Assembly (NCBI GenBank): GCA_039180865.1
Contig: JBCDCZ010000157.1
Span: forward strand, 1 to 10,599
Direction: 5' to 3'
Length of the DNA: 10,599 nt
Source of the DNA: JBCDCU01 sp039180865
GTDB taxonomy: Bacteria > Pseudomonadota > Alphaproteobacteria > Rhizobiales > JACESI01
Shown here in pieces: positions 1 to 7,299 of this stretch (positions are counted from its first letter, which is position 1; every line of letters begins with the position of its first letter). Below the pieces are notes generated by a model, which had not been told where the DNA came from, searched no databases, and saw only the letters and a list, made by a program, of their open reading frames with translations. The position numbers and the translations under genes were made by a program.

Positions 1-1
1 C

Positions 2-139
2 GTCTCCATGGAGGCCGGTGACCTCGGCGAGATCGTCGCCTCGGTGTCTGAAAACAGCTTCTTCGACGACGCATATGATGTCGGCGAGAAGGTTCATGTG
101 GGCTGGGAGGCGCAAGACCTCCACAAACTGGCGGGCTGA
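2..139 (+). CDS. ABC transporter ATP-binding protein, C-terminal end (TOBE domain), partial
   Basis: The frame is open from the window edge to a TGA at 137-139 and gives 45 residues. It ends in a short beta-rich stretch with the pattern V-H-V-G-W-E-A-Q-D-L-H-K-L, which resembles the TOBE domain closing PotA/FbpC-type importer ATPases, where a hydrophobic strand leads to W-x-x-x-D. The nucleotide-binding domain with Walker A, signature and Walker B motifs lies outside the window. It would energise the importer formed by the binding protein and two permeases that follow on the same strand. The next start codon is only 40 nt downstream and no terminator is visible between them, so co-transcription is likely. 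The family call rests on the tail and on gene order. Confidence 0.8.
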   Translation, partial: VSMEAGDLGEIVASVSENSFFDDAYDVGEKVHVGWEAQDLHKLAG

Positions 140-179
140 AAGGCCAAAAGGCGAAATACATTCAAAACGGGAGAAACAC

Positions 180-1481
180 ATGAAAGACGACACAAGACCA
201 TCTGCAAAAGTGGGCTTAAGCCGCAGGAGCATTCTGAAAGGTACCGCTGCTGTAACAGGTGCAGCGCTCGGTTCGGGTGCGGTCACTGGATTTCCAACGG
301 TCTGGGCACAAAACATCAAGGACGTAACGCTGCGCCAGTTCGGCACCGGCGTTTCAAATCTCAATGACGTTGCTCAAAAGGTGAAAGAGGATCTCGGCTT
401 CACACTGGAGATGACGGCGCTTGATTCAGACGCCGTGACCCAGCGCGCCGCGACCCAGCCGAAATCTTTCGACATCGCCGATATCGAGTACTGGATCTGC
501 AAAAAGGTCTGGGGTGCCGGCAACCTCCAGGCGATGGATACGTCGAAGATCAAGAATTACGACAAGATCGTCGGCATCTTCCGCAATGGAAAACTGAAGC
601 CTGAATCCGTCATTGCGCAGGGAACCGCTCCGCATACCGTCGGCTTCGTGGAAGGTCCTGGCGGCAAAAGCTTCGTCGACAATGAATCCGGTTGGATGAC
701 GCTCATCCCGACGATTTATAACGCCGACACGCTTGGCATCCGCCCGGATCTCATTGGCCGTCCGATCGAAACCTGGTCGGAGCTTCTCAATCCTGAATTC
801 AAGGGCAAAGCCTCGATTCTCGACATCTCGTCAATCGGCATCATGGATGCCGCCATGGTCTGCGAAAGCATGGGCGAGATCAAATACGGCGATAAGGGCA
901 ACATGACCACGGAAGAGATCGACAAGACTATGGCGATCTTTACCGAGGCTAAGAAGAACGGACAATTCCGTGCTTTCTGGAAATCATTCGACGAGAGCGT
1001 GAACCTGATGGCGTCCGGCGAGGTCGTGATCCAGTCCATGTGGTCTCCGGCGATCACTGCCGTGCGCTCAAAAGGCATTCCTTGTGTCTACCAGCCGCTC
1101 AAAGAAGGCTATCGCTCTTGGGGCGGCGGTATCGGTCTATCTGCAAACCTTTCCGGTATCGAACTCGACGCTGCCTACGAATACATCAATTGGTATCTCG
1201 ACGGTTGGGTCGGCGGATTCCTGATGCGCCAGGGCTATTATTCCGCCGTGCCGGAAACCTCCAAAAACTTCATGACAGAAGACGAATGGGGTTATTGGTT
1301 CGAAGGAAAACCGTCTGCCGGTGAGATCAAGGATCCGTTTGGAAACGTCATGGAAAAAGCGGGTGCCGTCCGCGATGGCGGCTCGTTCTTCGAGCGCATG
1401 GGCCAAGTGGCCTGCTGGAATGCTGTGATGGACGAAAACCGCTACATGGTTCGCAAGTGGAATGAGTTTATCGCCGCGTAA
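180..1481 (+). CDS. Tat-exported ABC transporter substrate-binding protein, PotD/spermidine-putrescine type
   Basis: Periplasmic solute receptor of 433 residues that delivers its ligand to the permease pair encoded downstream. The N-terminus has a twin-arginine signal: S-R-R-S-I-L-K at residues 14-20, then a small-residue hydrophobic stretch and a likely cleavage after Val-Trp-Ala at residue 43, so the protein is probably exported folded. The mature part looks like an extracellular solute-binding family 1 protein of the polyamine type, with a normal length. The ATG at 180 is chosen because GGGAGA at 169-174 lies just upstream and the signal peptide starts properly there; the frame stays open back to 18 but those extra residues overlap the ATPase gene and look non-natural. 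The ligand is unknown: polyamine-type receptors also bind amino-acid derivatives and opine-like compounds, and the racemase next door hints at an amino-acid or hydantoin-like solute. Confidence 0.93.
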   Translation: MKDDTRPSAKVGLSRRSILKGTAAVTGAALGSGAVTGFPTVWAQNIKDVTLRQFGTGVSNLNDVAQKVKEDLGFTLEMTALDSDAVTQRAATQPKSFDIADIEYWICKKVWGAGNLQAMDTSKIKNYDKIVGIFRNGKLKPESVIAQGTAPHTVGFVEGPGGKSFVDNESGWMTLIPTIYNADTLGIRPDLIGRPIETWSELLNPEFKGKASILDISSIGIMDAAMVCESMGEIKYGDKGNMTTEEIDKTMAIFTEAKKNGQFRAFWKSFDESVNLMASGEVVIQSMWSPAITAVRSKGIPCVYQPLKEGYRSWGGGIGLSANLSGIELDAAYEYINWYLDGWVGGFLMRQGYYSAVPETSKNFMTEDEWGYWFEGKPSAGEIKDPFGNVMEKAGAVRDGGSFFERMGQVACWNAVMDENRYMVRKWNEFIAA

Positions 1482-1515
1482 GGACTTCATCAGTCGCTTA
1501 TCCAAATGAGACTGC

Positions 1516-1546
1516 AAAGACCCGGAGTTTGTACTTCGGGTCTTTT
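1516..1546 (+). terminator. Intra-operon hairpin between binding protein and permease genes
   Basis: Arms 1516-1527 and 1534-1545 pair over 12 bp with one G-T wobble around a 6-nt loop, and end in a four-T run at 1543-1546. It starts 34 nt after the binding-protein stop and sits before the first permease start. This is the usual place for a partial terminator, or 3'-end-stabilising hairpin, that keeps receptor mRNA more abundant than permease mRNA. The T run is short, so read-through is expected. Confidence 0.7.
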
Positions 1547-1580
1547 CACGGCAAAACTCCCGGAAGGTATGTTGGGCCTG

Positions 1581-2462
1581 ATGACCGAAAAGAACCGATC
1601 TCTTGGCGGCAAAACCTTAGGCGACTTCGCAAGTTGGCTCCTGGTGGTACCGATCACGCTGGTTCTGGCATTCTTTCTGGTGCTGCCTCTTCTCACCATC
1701 ATTGTCGTCAGTTTCTGGGACTACAATGAATGGTCTTTCTTTCCGGCCTTCATCTTCGGAAATTATGAATATGTGCTGACGTCGCCGGTGACATGGTCGA
1801 CCTATCTGAAGACGCTGCAATTCACCATTCTCGCCTGGTTTTTCTGCACGATCATCGGTTTCACGGTCGCATACTTTCTGGCGTTTCATGTGCGCTCGCT
1901 TACCTGGCAGATTGCGCTTTTTCTGATTTGCACTATTCCGTTCTGGACATCGAACATAATCCGCATGATTTCGTGGATCCCGTTTCTTGGACGAAACGGC
2001 ATTGCGAATTCGACCCTAATCAATATGGGTGTCATCGACGAGCCGTTGGAATGGCTCCTCTTTTCCGATTTCGCAGTGGTGCTCGCATTCGTCCACCTCT
2101 ACGCGCTTTTCATGGTGGTCCCGATCTTCAACACGATGATGCGGATCGATAAGTCCCTGATCGAGGCAGCGCGCGATGCAGGCGCATCCGGCTTTCAGAT
2201 CCTCACCAACGTGATCATTCCACTCGCAAAACCCGGCATCATGATCGGTTCGATTTTCGTGGTTACTCTGGTAATGGGCGACTTCATTACCGTGCGCTTC
2301 ATGTCGGGCGGGCAGAGCGCTTCTGTCGGCCGGGTGATTTCAAACGAAATCGCGCTTCTGCAATATCCGGCGGCGGCAGCGAACGCGGTCGTGCTTCTGA
2401 TCACCGTTCTCTTGATGATCAGCATCATGATGCGCTTCGTCGATATCCGGAAGGAGCTTTGA
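1581..2462 (+). CDS. ABC transporter permease, PotB-like
   Basis: Inner-membrane subunit of a binding-protein-dependent importer, 293 residues and roughly six hydrophobic segments (first about 18-45, last about 266-285). The EAA loop that contacts the ATPase is clear at residues 195-215: E-A-A-R-D-A-G, then the I-I-P-L motif. The start is uncertain. ATG at 1581 lies 13 nt after the GGAAGG at 1562-1567; ATG at 1569 is in frame but only 1 nt from it; the frame is open further back to 1506, but that would place the 1516-1545 hairpin inside the gene. The gene is followed after 1 nt by the second permease, so the two are translationally coupled. It belongs to the spermidine/putrescine branch by sequence style; the substrate is not determinable. 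Confidence 0.94.
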   Translation: MTEKNRSLGGKTLGDFASWLLVVPITLVLAFFLVLPLLTIIVVSFWDYNEWSFFPAFIFGNYEYVLTSPVTWSTYLKTLQFTILAWFFCTIIGFTVAYFLAFHVRSLTWQIALFLICTIPFWTSNIIRMISWIPFLGRNGIANSTLINMGVIDEPLEWLLFSDFAVVLAFVHLYALFMVVPIFNTMMRIDKSLIEAARDAGASGFQILTNVIIPLAKPGIMIGSIFVVTLVMGDFITVRFMSGGQSASVGRVISNEIALLQYPAAAANAVVLLITVLLMISIMMRFVDIRKEL

Positions 2463-2463
2463 G

Positions 2464-3303
2464 ATGGAGAGCCGCTCAAAGAGTTATGTTCCGCTCGCGA
2501 TCTTCTTCGGTCTCTTTGTGCTTTTTCTATACGGACCAATCATCACGATCGGGATCCTGTCATTCCAGGGACCGCGTGGCGGCCTTACCTTTCCGATGAA
2601 CGGGGTCTCGTTCCACTGGTTCCGGGACCTTTTTCAGGAACAGGCGGTCGGCGATATCTGGGGCTCGTTCAGACGGTCTTTCGCGCTCGGCCTCATGGTC
2701 ATGGTGACGACAATCGTCTTTTCGGTGATGGGCGGGCTTGCCTTCCGCGAGAAATTCAAAGGCGCCGGTTTTCTGTTCTATCTGATCATCGCAAGCCTGA
2801 TCATTCCATCAATCCTGATTTCGCTCGGCGTCGGCCTCATTTTCAATATTGTCGATTGGGAAGTGCATTGGTCGACATCCGGTTTCGGTTCGCAACTCAC
2901 CTGGACGTTGCCTTTCGGTCTTTTGATCATGTTTGCTGTCTTCAACCGGTTCGACAGAGCCTATGAGGAGGCAGCCCGCGATCTTGGCGCGAGCTGGTGG
3001 CAGACGATCCGCTTGGTTGTGCTTCCGATCATAGCGCCGAGTCTGATTGGGGTCGCGCTCTTCGGCTTCACGCTTTCCTATGATGAATTCGCCCGGACCC
3101 TCCTGACGGCGGGTTCACACAACACGCTCCCGCTGGAGATTTTCGGGATGACGACCAACGTCACCACGCCTGTTCTCTATGCGCTTGGCACCCTGACGAC
3201 GGTCTTTTCCATGATTGTGATTGGAACCTTTCTGGTGATCGCCTGGCTTCTCAACAGACGGCGGAGCCGCCTTGGTTCCGATGCTGGAAAAGGAATGGTC
3301 TGA
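2464..3303 (+). CDS. ABC transporter permease, PotC-like
   Basis: Second membrane subunit of the importer, 279 residues. Hydrophobic segments are visible near residues 9-33, 74-93, 102-129, 146-160, 186-204 and 239-263, consistent with the six-helix PotC fold. The EAA loop is at about 169-189, with E-A-A-R-D-L-G and then V-L-P-I-I. The start follows the previous stop by 1 nt, with AAGGAG at 2451-2456 inside the end of the first permease gene as its ribosome binding site. It ends in a basic, glycine-rich cytoplasmic tail. It should heterodimerise with the PotB-like subunit and use the ATPase whose end is at the left edge. Confidence 0.94.
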   Translation: MESRSKSYVPLAIFFGLFVLFLYGPIITIGILSFQGPRGGLTFPMNGVSFHWFRDLFQEQAVGDIWGSFRRSFALGLMVMVTTIVFSVMGGLAFREKFKGAGFLFYLIIASLIIPSILISLGVGLIFNIVDWEVHWSTSGFGSQLTWTLPFGLLIMFAVFNRFDRAYEEAARDLGASWWQTIRLVVLPIIAPSLIGVALFGFTLSYDEFARTLLTAGSHNTLPLEIFGMTTNVTTPVLYALGTLTTVFSMIVIGTFLVIAWLLNRRRSRLGSDAGKGMV

Positions 3304-3308
3304 CACCG

Positions 3309-3980
3309 ATGAATATTCTCGTCATCAATCCCAATACGACTGCCTCCATGACTGAGGCGATTGGACGGGAAGCAGAAAAAGCGGCGCGACCCGGTACCAA
3401 GATCCTCGCAACCAATCCAAAGGAAGGACCGGAGGCGATACAGGGGCCGGAAGACGGGGAGGCGGCACTGCCGCATCTCTTTGAGACATTTGATGAGATG
3501 ATGGCGGACTATCAGGTGGATGCCGTCGTGATCGCGTGTTTTGACGATACTGGTCTTTTTGACTTGAAAGCACGGGCGACTGTTCCGGTCATCGGAATTG
3601 GAGAAGCCGCCTATCATGCGGCGATGCTGGCCGGTGCAAGGTTTACTGTTGTCACGACATTACCGGTGTCCGTTCCTGTGCTCGAAGATAACATCCGCGA
3701 CTACGGTTTCGAAAAGCGGTGCGCGAAGGTGAGGGCAACGAATGTCCCGGTTCTTGAGCTTGAGCGCTCTCCGGATGCTTCTGAAGACAAGATCAGGTCG
3801 GAAATCCAGACGGCAATCAAAGAGGATAATTGTGACGCGATTGCGCTTGGATGCGCAGGCATGAGCGAGCTCGGCGCAAGGCTCGAAGTGGAATTCGGCA
3901 TACCGTTGATTGACGGCGTCAAATCGGCAATCGCTCTTTGCGAAATGCTGATATCCTCGAAAGATGGGCGGGCGTCTTGA
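3309..3980 (+). CDS. Asp/Glu/hydantoin racemase family protein
   Basis: Cytoplasmic enzyme of 223 residues in the Asp/Glu/hydantoin racemase superfamily, which inverts a chiral carbon with two cysteines acting as acid and base. The N-terminus has the I-N-P-N-T-T signature (residues 6-11). The two expected cysteines are present: Cys77 in A-C-F-D-D-T-G-L and Cys182 in L-G-C-A-G-M. These motifs fit hydantoin racemase better than glutamate or aspartate racemase, and the length is typical. Other members of this fold, such as maleate isomerase or allantoin racemase, are possible. It starts 5 nt after the second permease stop and its stop overlaps the acetyltransferase start, so it is an operon member and probably acts on the imported compound or its breakdown product. 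No hydantoinase or carbamoylase is in the window. Confidence 0.88.
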   Translation: MNILVINPNTTASMTEAIGREAEKAARPGTKILATNPKEGPEAIQGPEDGEAALPHLFETFDEMMADYQVDAVVIACFDDTGLFDLKARATVPVIGIGEAAYHAAMLAGARFTVVTTLPVSVPVLEDNIRDYGFEKRCAKVRATNVPVLELERSPDASEDKIRSEIQTAIKEDNCDAIALGCAGMSELGARLEVEFGIPLIDGVKSAIALCEMLISSKDGRAS

Positions 3981-4816
3981 TGATTAGAAACGCAACGATG
4001 GATGAGTTCAAAGTCGCGGTGGATTGGGCTGCTGCTGAGGGCTGGAATCCGGGCCTTGAGGATCTCGAAGCGTTTTTTGCCGCCGACCAGAACGGCTTCC
4101 TTATGGGGTTCGAAGGCGACGAACCGATCTCCTCAATCTCTGTCGTCCGCTACGGCGAGGGTTACGGTTTTCTTGGCTTTTACATTGTGCGGGAAGATAA
4201 GCGCGGCACAGGCGCCGGTATGGCGATCTGGGAGAAGGGCCTCGATTACCTCAAAGGGCGGACCGTCGGTCTAGACGGGGTTGTTGCGCAGCAGGAAAAC
4301 TATCGGAAATCGGGCTTCGTCTATGCGGATTGGAACAGCCGCTATTCGGGGCAGCCGGATGTTTCCTCGGTCGATACAAGTGCCGTAAACCAAGTAACAA
4401 CGTCCGACATTGCTGAACTCGTCGAATGGGAAAGGCGATTTTTCCCGGCTGACCGCACGGCCTTTTTGTCTCGCTGGCTGGCCCCTGATGTGGCGACGAG
4501 ACATTCTCTCATCGTGAGAGAGAACGATGCCATTCTCGGTTATGGTACCATCCGTCAATGCCGGTCTGGCTATAAGATCGGCCCGCTCTTCGCTGAAAAT
4601 AGTGGGATAGCAGATACTTTGTTTTGTGCTCTCGCGAAGCGGGCTGAGGGCGAAAAGGTTATCCTGGATATCCCGAATGCCAATGCTGAAGGTGTCGCCG
4701 TTGCCAAACGCTATCAGCTGGAACCGTCCTTTGAGACCGCGCGCATGTATCTTGGCAAAGCGCCTGAAACGGATGTCCAAAAGACCTTCGGGGTTACGAC
4801 GTTCGAGCTTGGATGA
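3980..4816 (+). CDS. GNAT family N-acetyltransferase with C-terminal Acetyltransf_18-like domain
   Basis: Predicted acetyl-CoA-dependent transferase of 278 residues with two GNAT-like halves. The N-terminal half (about 1-120) carries the acetyl-CoA loop R-E-D-K-R-G-T-G-A-G at 71-80 after a beta strand. The C-terminal half (about 140-278) has features of the Acetyltransf_18 domain: Y-K-I-G-P-L-F-A at 198-205, a V-I-L-D-I-P strand at 227-232, R-M-Y near 255-257 and the closing F-E-L-G. The ATG at 3980 shares one base with the racemase stop (TGATG), which implies translational coupling; an upstream in-frame ATG at 3938 would bury the start in the racemase gene. The acceptor is unknown. A role on an amine or amino acid handled by this operon is inferred from position only. 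Confidence 0.86.
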   Translation: MIRNATMDEFKVAVDWAAAEGWNPGLEDLEAFFAADQNGFLMGFEGDEPISSISVVRYGEGYGFLGFYIVREDKRGTGAGMAIWEKGLDYLKGRTVGLDGVVAQQENYRKSGFVYADWNSRYSGQPDVSSVDTSAVNQVTTSDIAELVEWERRFFPADRTAFLSRWLAPDVATRHSLIVRENDAILGYGTIRQCRSGYKIGPLFAENSGIADTLFCALAKRAEGEKVILDIPNANAEGVAVAKRYQLEPSFETARMYLGKAPETDVQKTFGVTTFELG

Positions 4817-4906
4817 CCCCGTCCAGCAGGAACCCTTTCCCCATGTTAATTTCAAGGAAGAAATTCGAGGGCGTCTTTGAATTGTTGCGATCACCAGCAG
4901 GGCCGG

Positions 4907-4933
4907 CTGCAATGAACGGGGAGGGGATTGCAG
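4907..4933 (+). repeat. Short inverted repeat downstream of the acetyltransferase gene
   Basis: CTGCAAT at 4907-4913 pairs perfectly with ATTGCAG at 4927-4933 around a 13-nt purine-rich loop. It directly abuts the GC-rich hairpin that follows and shares one base with it, so the two may form alternative structures at the operon 3' end. No function can be shown. Confidence 0.3.
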
Positions 4934-4989
4934 GCGGGCCCGTCCATGACGTGCTTGCAAGTACTGATTGAGCCCGCCTTTAATTTGCT
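4932..4989 (+). terminator. Probable operon terminator
   Basis: An 8-bp arm, AGGCGGGC at 4932-4939, pairs with GCCCGCCT at 4972-4979 around a 32-nt loop that contains its own near-palindrome (GTGCTTGCAAGTAC, 4951-4964). It is followed by TTTAATTT on the + strand, 115 nt after the acetyltransferase stop. The loop is long for a classical intrinsic terminator. It lies between convergent genes and could also act on the chemoreceptor transcript, although no T run follows on that strand. Confidence 0.45.
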
Positions 4990-4997
4990 ACCGGCTA

Positions 4998-7103
4998 TCA
5001 AGCAGCGTCTTTCGCGTCACTCCGATCTTCGGCAACATCCGCGATGAAGACGTTGATCTCGCTAGAAAGCCGCGCGACGATCTCGGAAATCTGTTCAACC
5101 GCCACCGTGACCGATGCGATTTCGCTCGATGTTTCGGCCATTGAATTGGTGACACCGTCGACGTTGCGCGCAGCTCCATCCGTGCCCTCTGAGGCCATGA
5201 CGAGCGATTCCGCGATTTCCTTGGTTGCCGCATCCTGCTGATCCACAGATTTGGAGATACTCTCGGAGAGATCCCGCACTTCCACGATGTTCTTCATGAT
5301 CTCCTGAACAGCAGTCACCGCTTCTGCCGTTGACCCCTGGATCCCGGCAATCTTTTCGGAAATACGCTGCGTGGCGTTCGCCGTCTGAGTGGCGAGCGTC
5401 TTAACCTCGGATGCGACGACCGCGAAGCCGCGGCCCGCATCACCCGCACGCGCAGCCTCGATAGTTGCGTTAAGGGCGAGCAGATTGGTCTGTTCTGCAA
5501 TCTGCTGGATGAGTTCAGTAACCGTCCCGATTTCTTCCGCAGCAATCTGCAGCGAGCCGACCTGATCGTTCGCAGTTTCCGCTTTCGCGGTCGCTTCTGT
5601 CGCAAGATCATTGGCCCGGTTGGTCTGAGATGTGATCTCCTGAACGGAAAGAGAAAGTTCCTCTGTTGCAGCGGCAACGGTTTGGACATTGGCGGAGGCG
5701 TCGGTGCTGAGCTTGCGCGCTTCAACCGCACCTTGAGATGCGTTTTCGGCAAGCCGTGACATCGTCTCGGACGACTGCCTCAGTTCCGAAGAGCTTTCGG
5801 TCGCCGTCCCGATCGTTTCTGCAACGAGGGTTTTAAAGGACGCGATGGTTGCCTCCAGGTGCAATTGCCACTCGCGCTGGCGAGCTTGTTCCTGCTCTGC
5901 CCGCGCCCGCATAGCCCGTTGTTCCTTTGCGTTTTCCAGGAACACCGCAGCCGCTCTCGAAATATCGCCGATCTCGTCCTTGCGGTCGGAATATCGGATC
6001 TCGATGTCCAGATCGCCGTCGGCGAGTTTCGTAACGGTAGAGGCCTGAGCTTTCAGTTTGCGGGTAATTGAGCGCATGATGAACGCGGCAATAACTGCAG
6101 TTCCACCAACAGACGCGATCGCGATCGCAATCAGCGTCATGATTTCCCCAACCAGGCGCTCTGTATCGCTGTCTGCTGCATCCTCTGCGCGGTGAATGAG
6201 ATCATCGGATACCGACTTGATCATGTTCAAGCGTTCCGTCGCCGCCTGGAACCATTGATCGCCCCTTATACCTTTTGCATCATTCGTGTGCGGCAAATGG
6301 GTGAGAACATCACGCCATTCCATCACCTTGTCGACGGTCGGGCCGCTGACAGTGGAGGCAAAGAGTGCCTTTTGATCCGGCAGTGCAATCTTCTTGAACT
6401 CGCTCAAATATGCCGTTTCGGCGCCGAGATGCTGTGTGTAGGTGATATAGGTGTCGAAATCGATCTCACCGGCTGCCGCATGCTCCAAGAGAACGCTACC
6501 GATTGCGCGTTCAAGGCCACCGGATTCCTTGGCTTCAACGAGCGTAAAGAAAGGAAAGAGCTCTGCCGTAACAGTGGTCGAAGGACTTGCCTCAACGATG
6601 AGGCCGACCATGTGAAGGAGCTCGCCAATCTCATAAGAGTACTCGCCGACGACTTCCTTTATGCCGATCTGCCTCGCATCGATTGCTTCTCGGAGACTAT
6701 CCACCTTGTGGACGGCGTCGTAGACTTTTTTCAGCTCTTCCTTGAGGTGGGCTTCCGGCAGGCTGAGGGCTGCATAGTGCTCATCAAATATGGCGATCTT
6801 CTCATCGGTCACTTTGCGTTGCTCGGCGATGGCGGCGCCACGCGAGGCCTCATAACCGGATTTTATGTAACCGACCGTTTTGCCGCGCTCCTTTTGGAGC
6901 TCGTGGATGATGTTCGCGCCATCTTCGGCAAGCCTGGAGAGTGGCCGCATCACGCTGTTGTGCGAATACTCAATATACTTCTCGACGATTGAGATCGTTG
7001 CGAAAGCAAAAACTGCAAACATTGGCACAGCGACGAGCGCCAGGATCTGCATGCGAACTGTTTTAAAAGGCCCCACCCAACATTCCCCCATTTTTTTATT
7101 CAT
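4998..7103 (-). CDS. Methyl-accepting chemotaxis protein with NIT sensor domain
   Basis: Membrane chemoreceptor of 701 residues that signals through CheW/CheA. Order: short cytoplasmic N-terminus; TM1 about 17-40; periplasmic NIT domain about 55-305 with the marker H-E-L-Q-K-E-R-G at 67-74, a second E-S-G-G-L-E-R-A at 193-200 and W-F-Q-A-A-T at 284-289; TM2 about 318-343; HAMP about 344-397; signalling domain about 430-690. The conserved hairpin tip is intact: E-Q-T-N-L-L-A-L-N-A-T-I-E-A-A-R at 537-552. The tail ends D-A-K-D-A-A, with no CheR/CheB-tethering pentapeptide. ATG at 7103 is preferred because GGA lies 5 nt upstream; an in-frame TTG at 7118 and an ATG at 7091 are alternatives. NIT domains are associated with nitrate/nitrite sensing, but the ligand here is unproven. 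Confidence 0.96.
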   Translation of the reverse strand: MNKKMGECWVGPFKTVRMQILALVAVPMFAVFAFATISIVEKYIEYSHNSVMRPLSRLAEDGANIIHELQKERGKTVGYIKSGYEASRGAAIAEQRKVTDEKIAIFDEHYAALSLPEAHLKEELKKVYDAVHKVDSLREAIDARQIGIKEVVGEYSYEIGELLHMVGLIVEASPSTTVTAELFPFFTLVEAKESGGLERAIGSVLLEHAAAGEIDFDTYITYTQHLGAETAYLSEFKKIALPDQKALFASTVSGPTVDKVMEWRDVLTHLPHTNDAKGIRGDQWFQAATERLNMIKSVSDDLIHRAEDAADSDTERLVGEIMTLIAIAIASVGGTAVIAAFIMRSITRKLKAQASTVTKLADGDLDIEIRYSDRKDEIGDISRAAAVFLENAKEQRAMRARAEQEQARQREWQLHLEATIASFKTLVAETIGTATESSSELRQSSETMSRLAENASQGAVEARKLSTDASANVQTVAAATEELSLSVQEITSQTNRANDLATEATAKAETANDQVGSLQIAAEEIGTVTELIQQIAEQTNLLALNATIEAARAGDAGRGFAVVASEVKTLATQTANATQRISEKIAGIQGSTAEAVTAVQEIMKNIVEVRDLSESISKSVDQQDAATKEIAESLVMASEGTDGAARNVDGVTNSMAETSSEIASVTVAVEQISEIVARLSSEINVFIADVAEDRSDAKDAA

Positions 7104-7141
7104 GAGTTCCAAAGTCAAATTGAAGATTTGACGGCAATCAA

Positions 7142-7156
7142 TTAAGGATTGTTTAA
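7142..7156. promoter_or_regulatory. Candidate CtrA binding site (TTAA-N7-TTAA)
   Basis: TTAA at 7142-7145 and TTAA at 7153-7156 are separated by exactly seven bases, matching the full CtrA recognition sequence of Alphaproteobacteria. The inner edge is 38 bp upstream of the chosen chemoreceptor start. CtrA commonly controls flagellar and chemotaxis genes in this class, so the location makes sense. The motif is short and lies in AT-rich DNA, so a chance match is possible. Confidence 0.5.
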
Positions 7157-7191
7157 GTGAGCGAGGGGGGATTGCTGTTTATTGCAGTTTT

Positions 7192-7222
7192 TTGAAATTT
7201 ATTTTCACAAGATCGTTATAAT
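7192..7222 (+). promoter_or_regulatory. Possible sigma-70-type promoter on the + strand
   Basis: TTGAAA at 7192-7197 and a perfect TATAAT at 7217-7222 are separated by 19 nt, slightly longer than the preferred 17. It points away from the chemoreceptor gene and toward the hairpin at 7276-7299. AT-rich DNA produces such boxes easily, so this is tentative. Confidence 0.3.
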
Positions 7223-7228
7223 TGAGGG

Positions 7229-7299
7229 TGTATTGGGCTGTTATGCAGTCGTATCAATGTTATATATACTTGGTTATGCTCAATTTTTGAGCATTTTTT
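7229..7299 (+). ncRNA. Hypothetical small RNA, about 70 nt
   Basis: Inferred transcript between the TATAAT at 7217-7222 and the terminator-like hairpin ending at 7299. It is oriented opposite to the chemoreceptor gene and would be divergent from its promoter. It contains GTTATGC twice (7240-7246 and 7273-7279) and a run of alternating T and A near 7261-7267. There is no start codon with a Shine-Dalgarno sequence and no sizeable reading frame. I recognise no known RNA family. The only support is the promoter-plus-terminator layout. Confidence 0.25.
7276..7299 (+). terminator. Intrinsic-terminator-like hairpin with six-T run
   Basis: ATGCTCAA (7276-7283) and TTGAGCAT (7287-7294) form a perfect 8-bp stem with a TTT loop, followed by Ts at 7294-7299. 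The T run is only on the + strand side, yet no + strand protein gene lies upstream within 2 kb, as the neighbouring gene runs the other way. The stem is less GC-rich than usual. Confidence 0.45.

Noticed and set aside
18..179. 54-residue N-terminal extension of the binding protein
   Set aside because: It overlaps the ATPase end in another frame; the Tat signal and the Shine-Dalgarno sequence place the start at 180.
3309..3980. Assignment as glutamate or aspartate racemase for cell-wall synthesis
   Set aside because: The I-N-P-N-T-T and A-C-F-D-D motifs and operon context fit the hydantoin-racemase branch better than MurI.
4271..4960. 229-codon open frame on the - strand
   Set aside because: It is antisense to the acetyltransferase and runs through the operon-end hairpins; composition is Arg/Ser-rich as expected of a shadow frame.
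6192..6992. 266-codon open frame on the + strand
   Set aside because: It lies fully antisense to the chemoreceptor, whose domains and intact tip motif make it the real gene; the product shows no family features.
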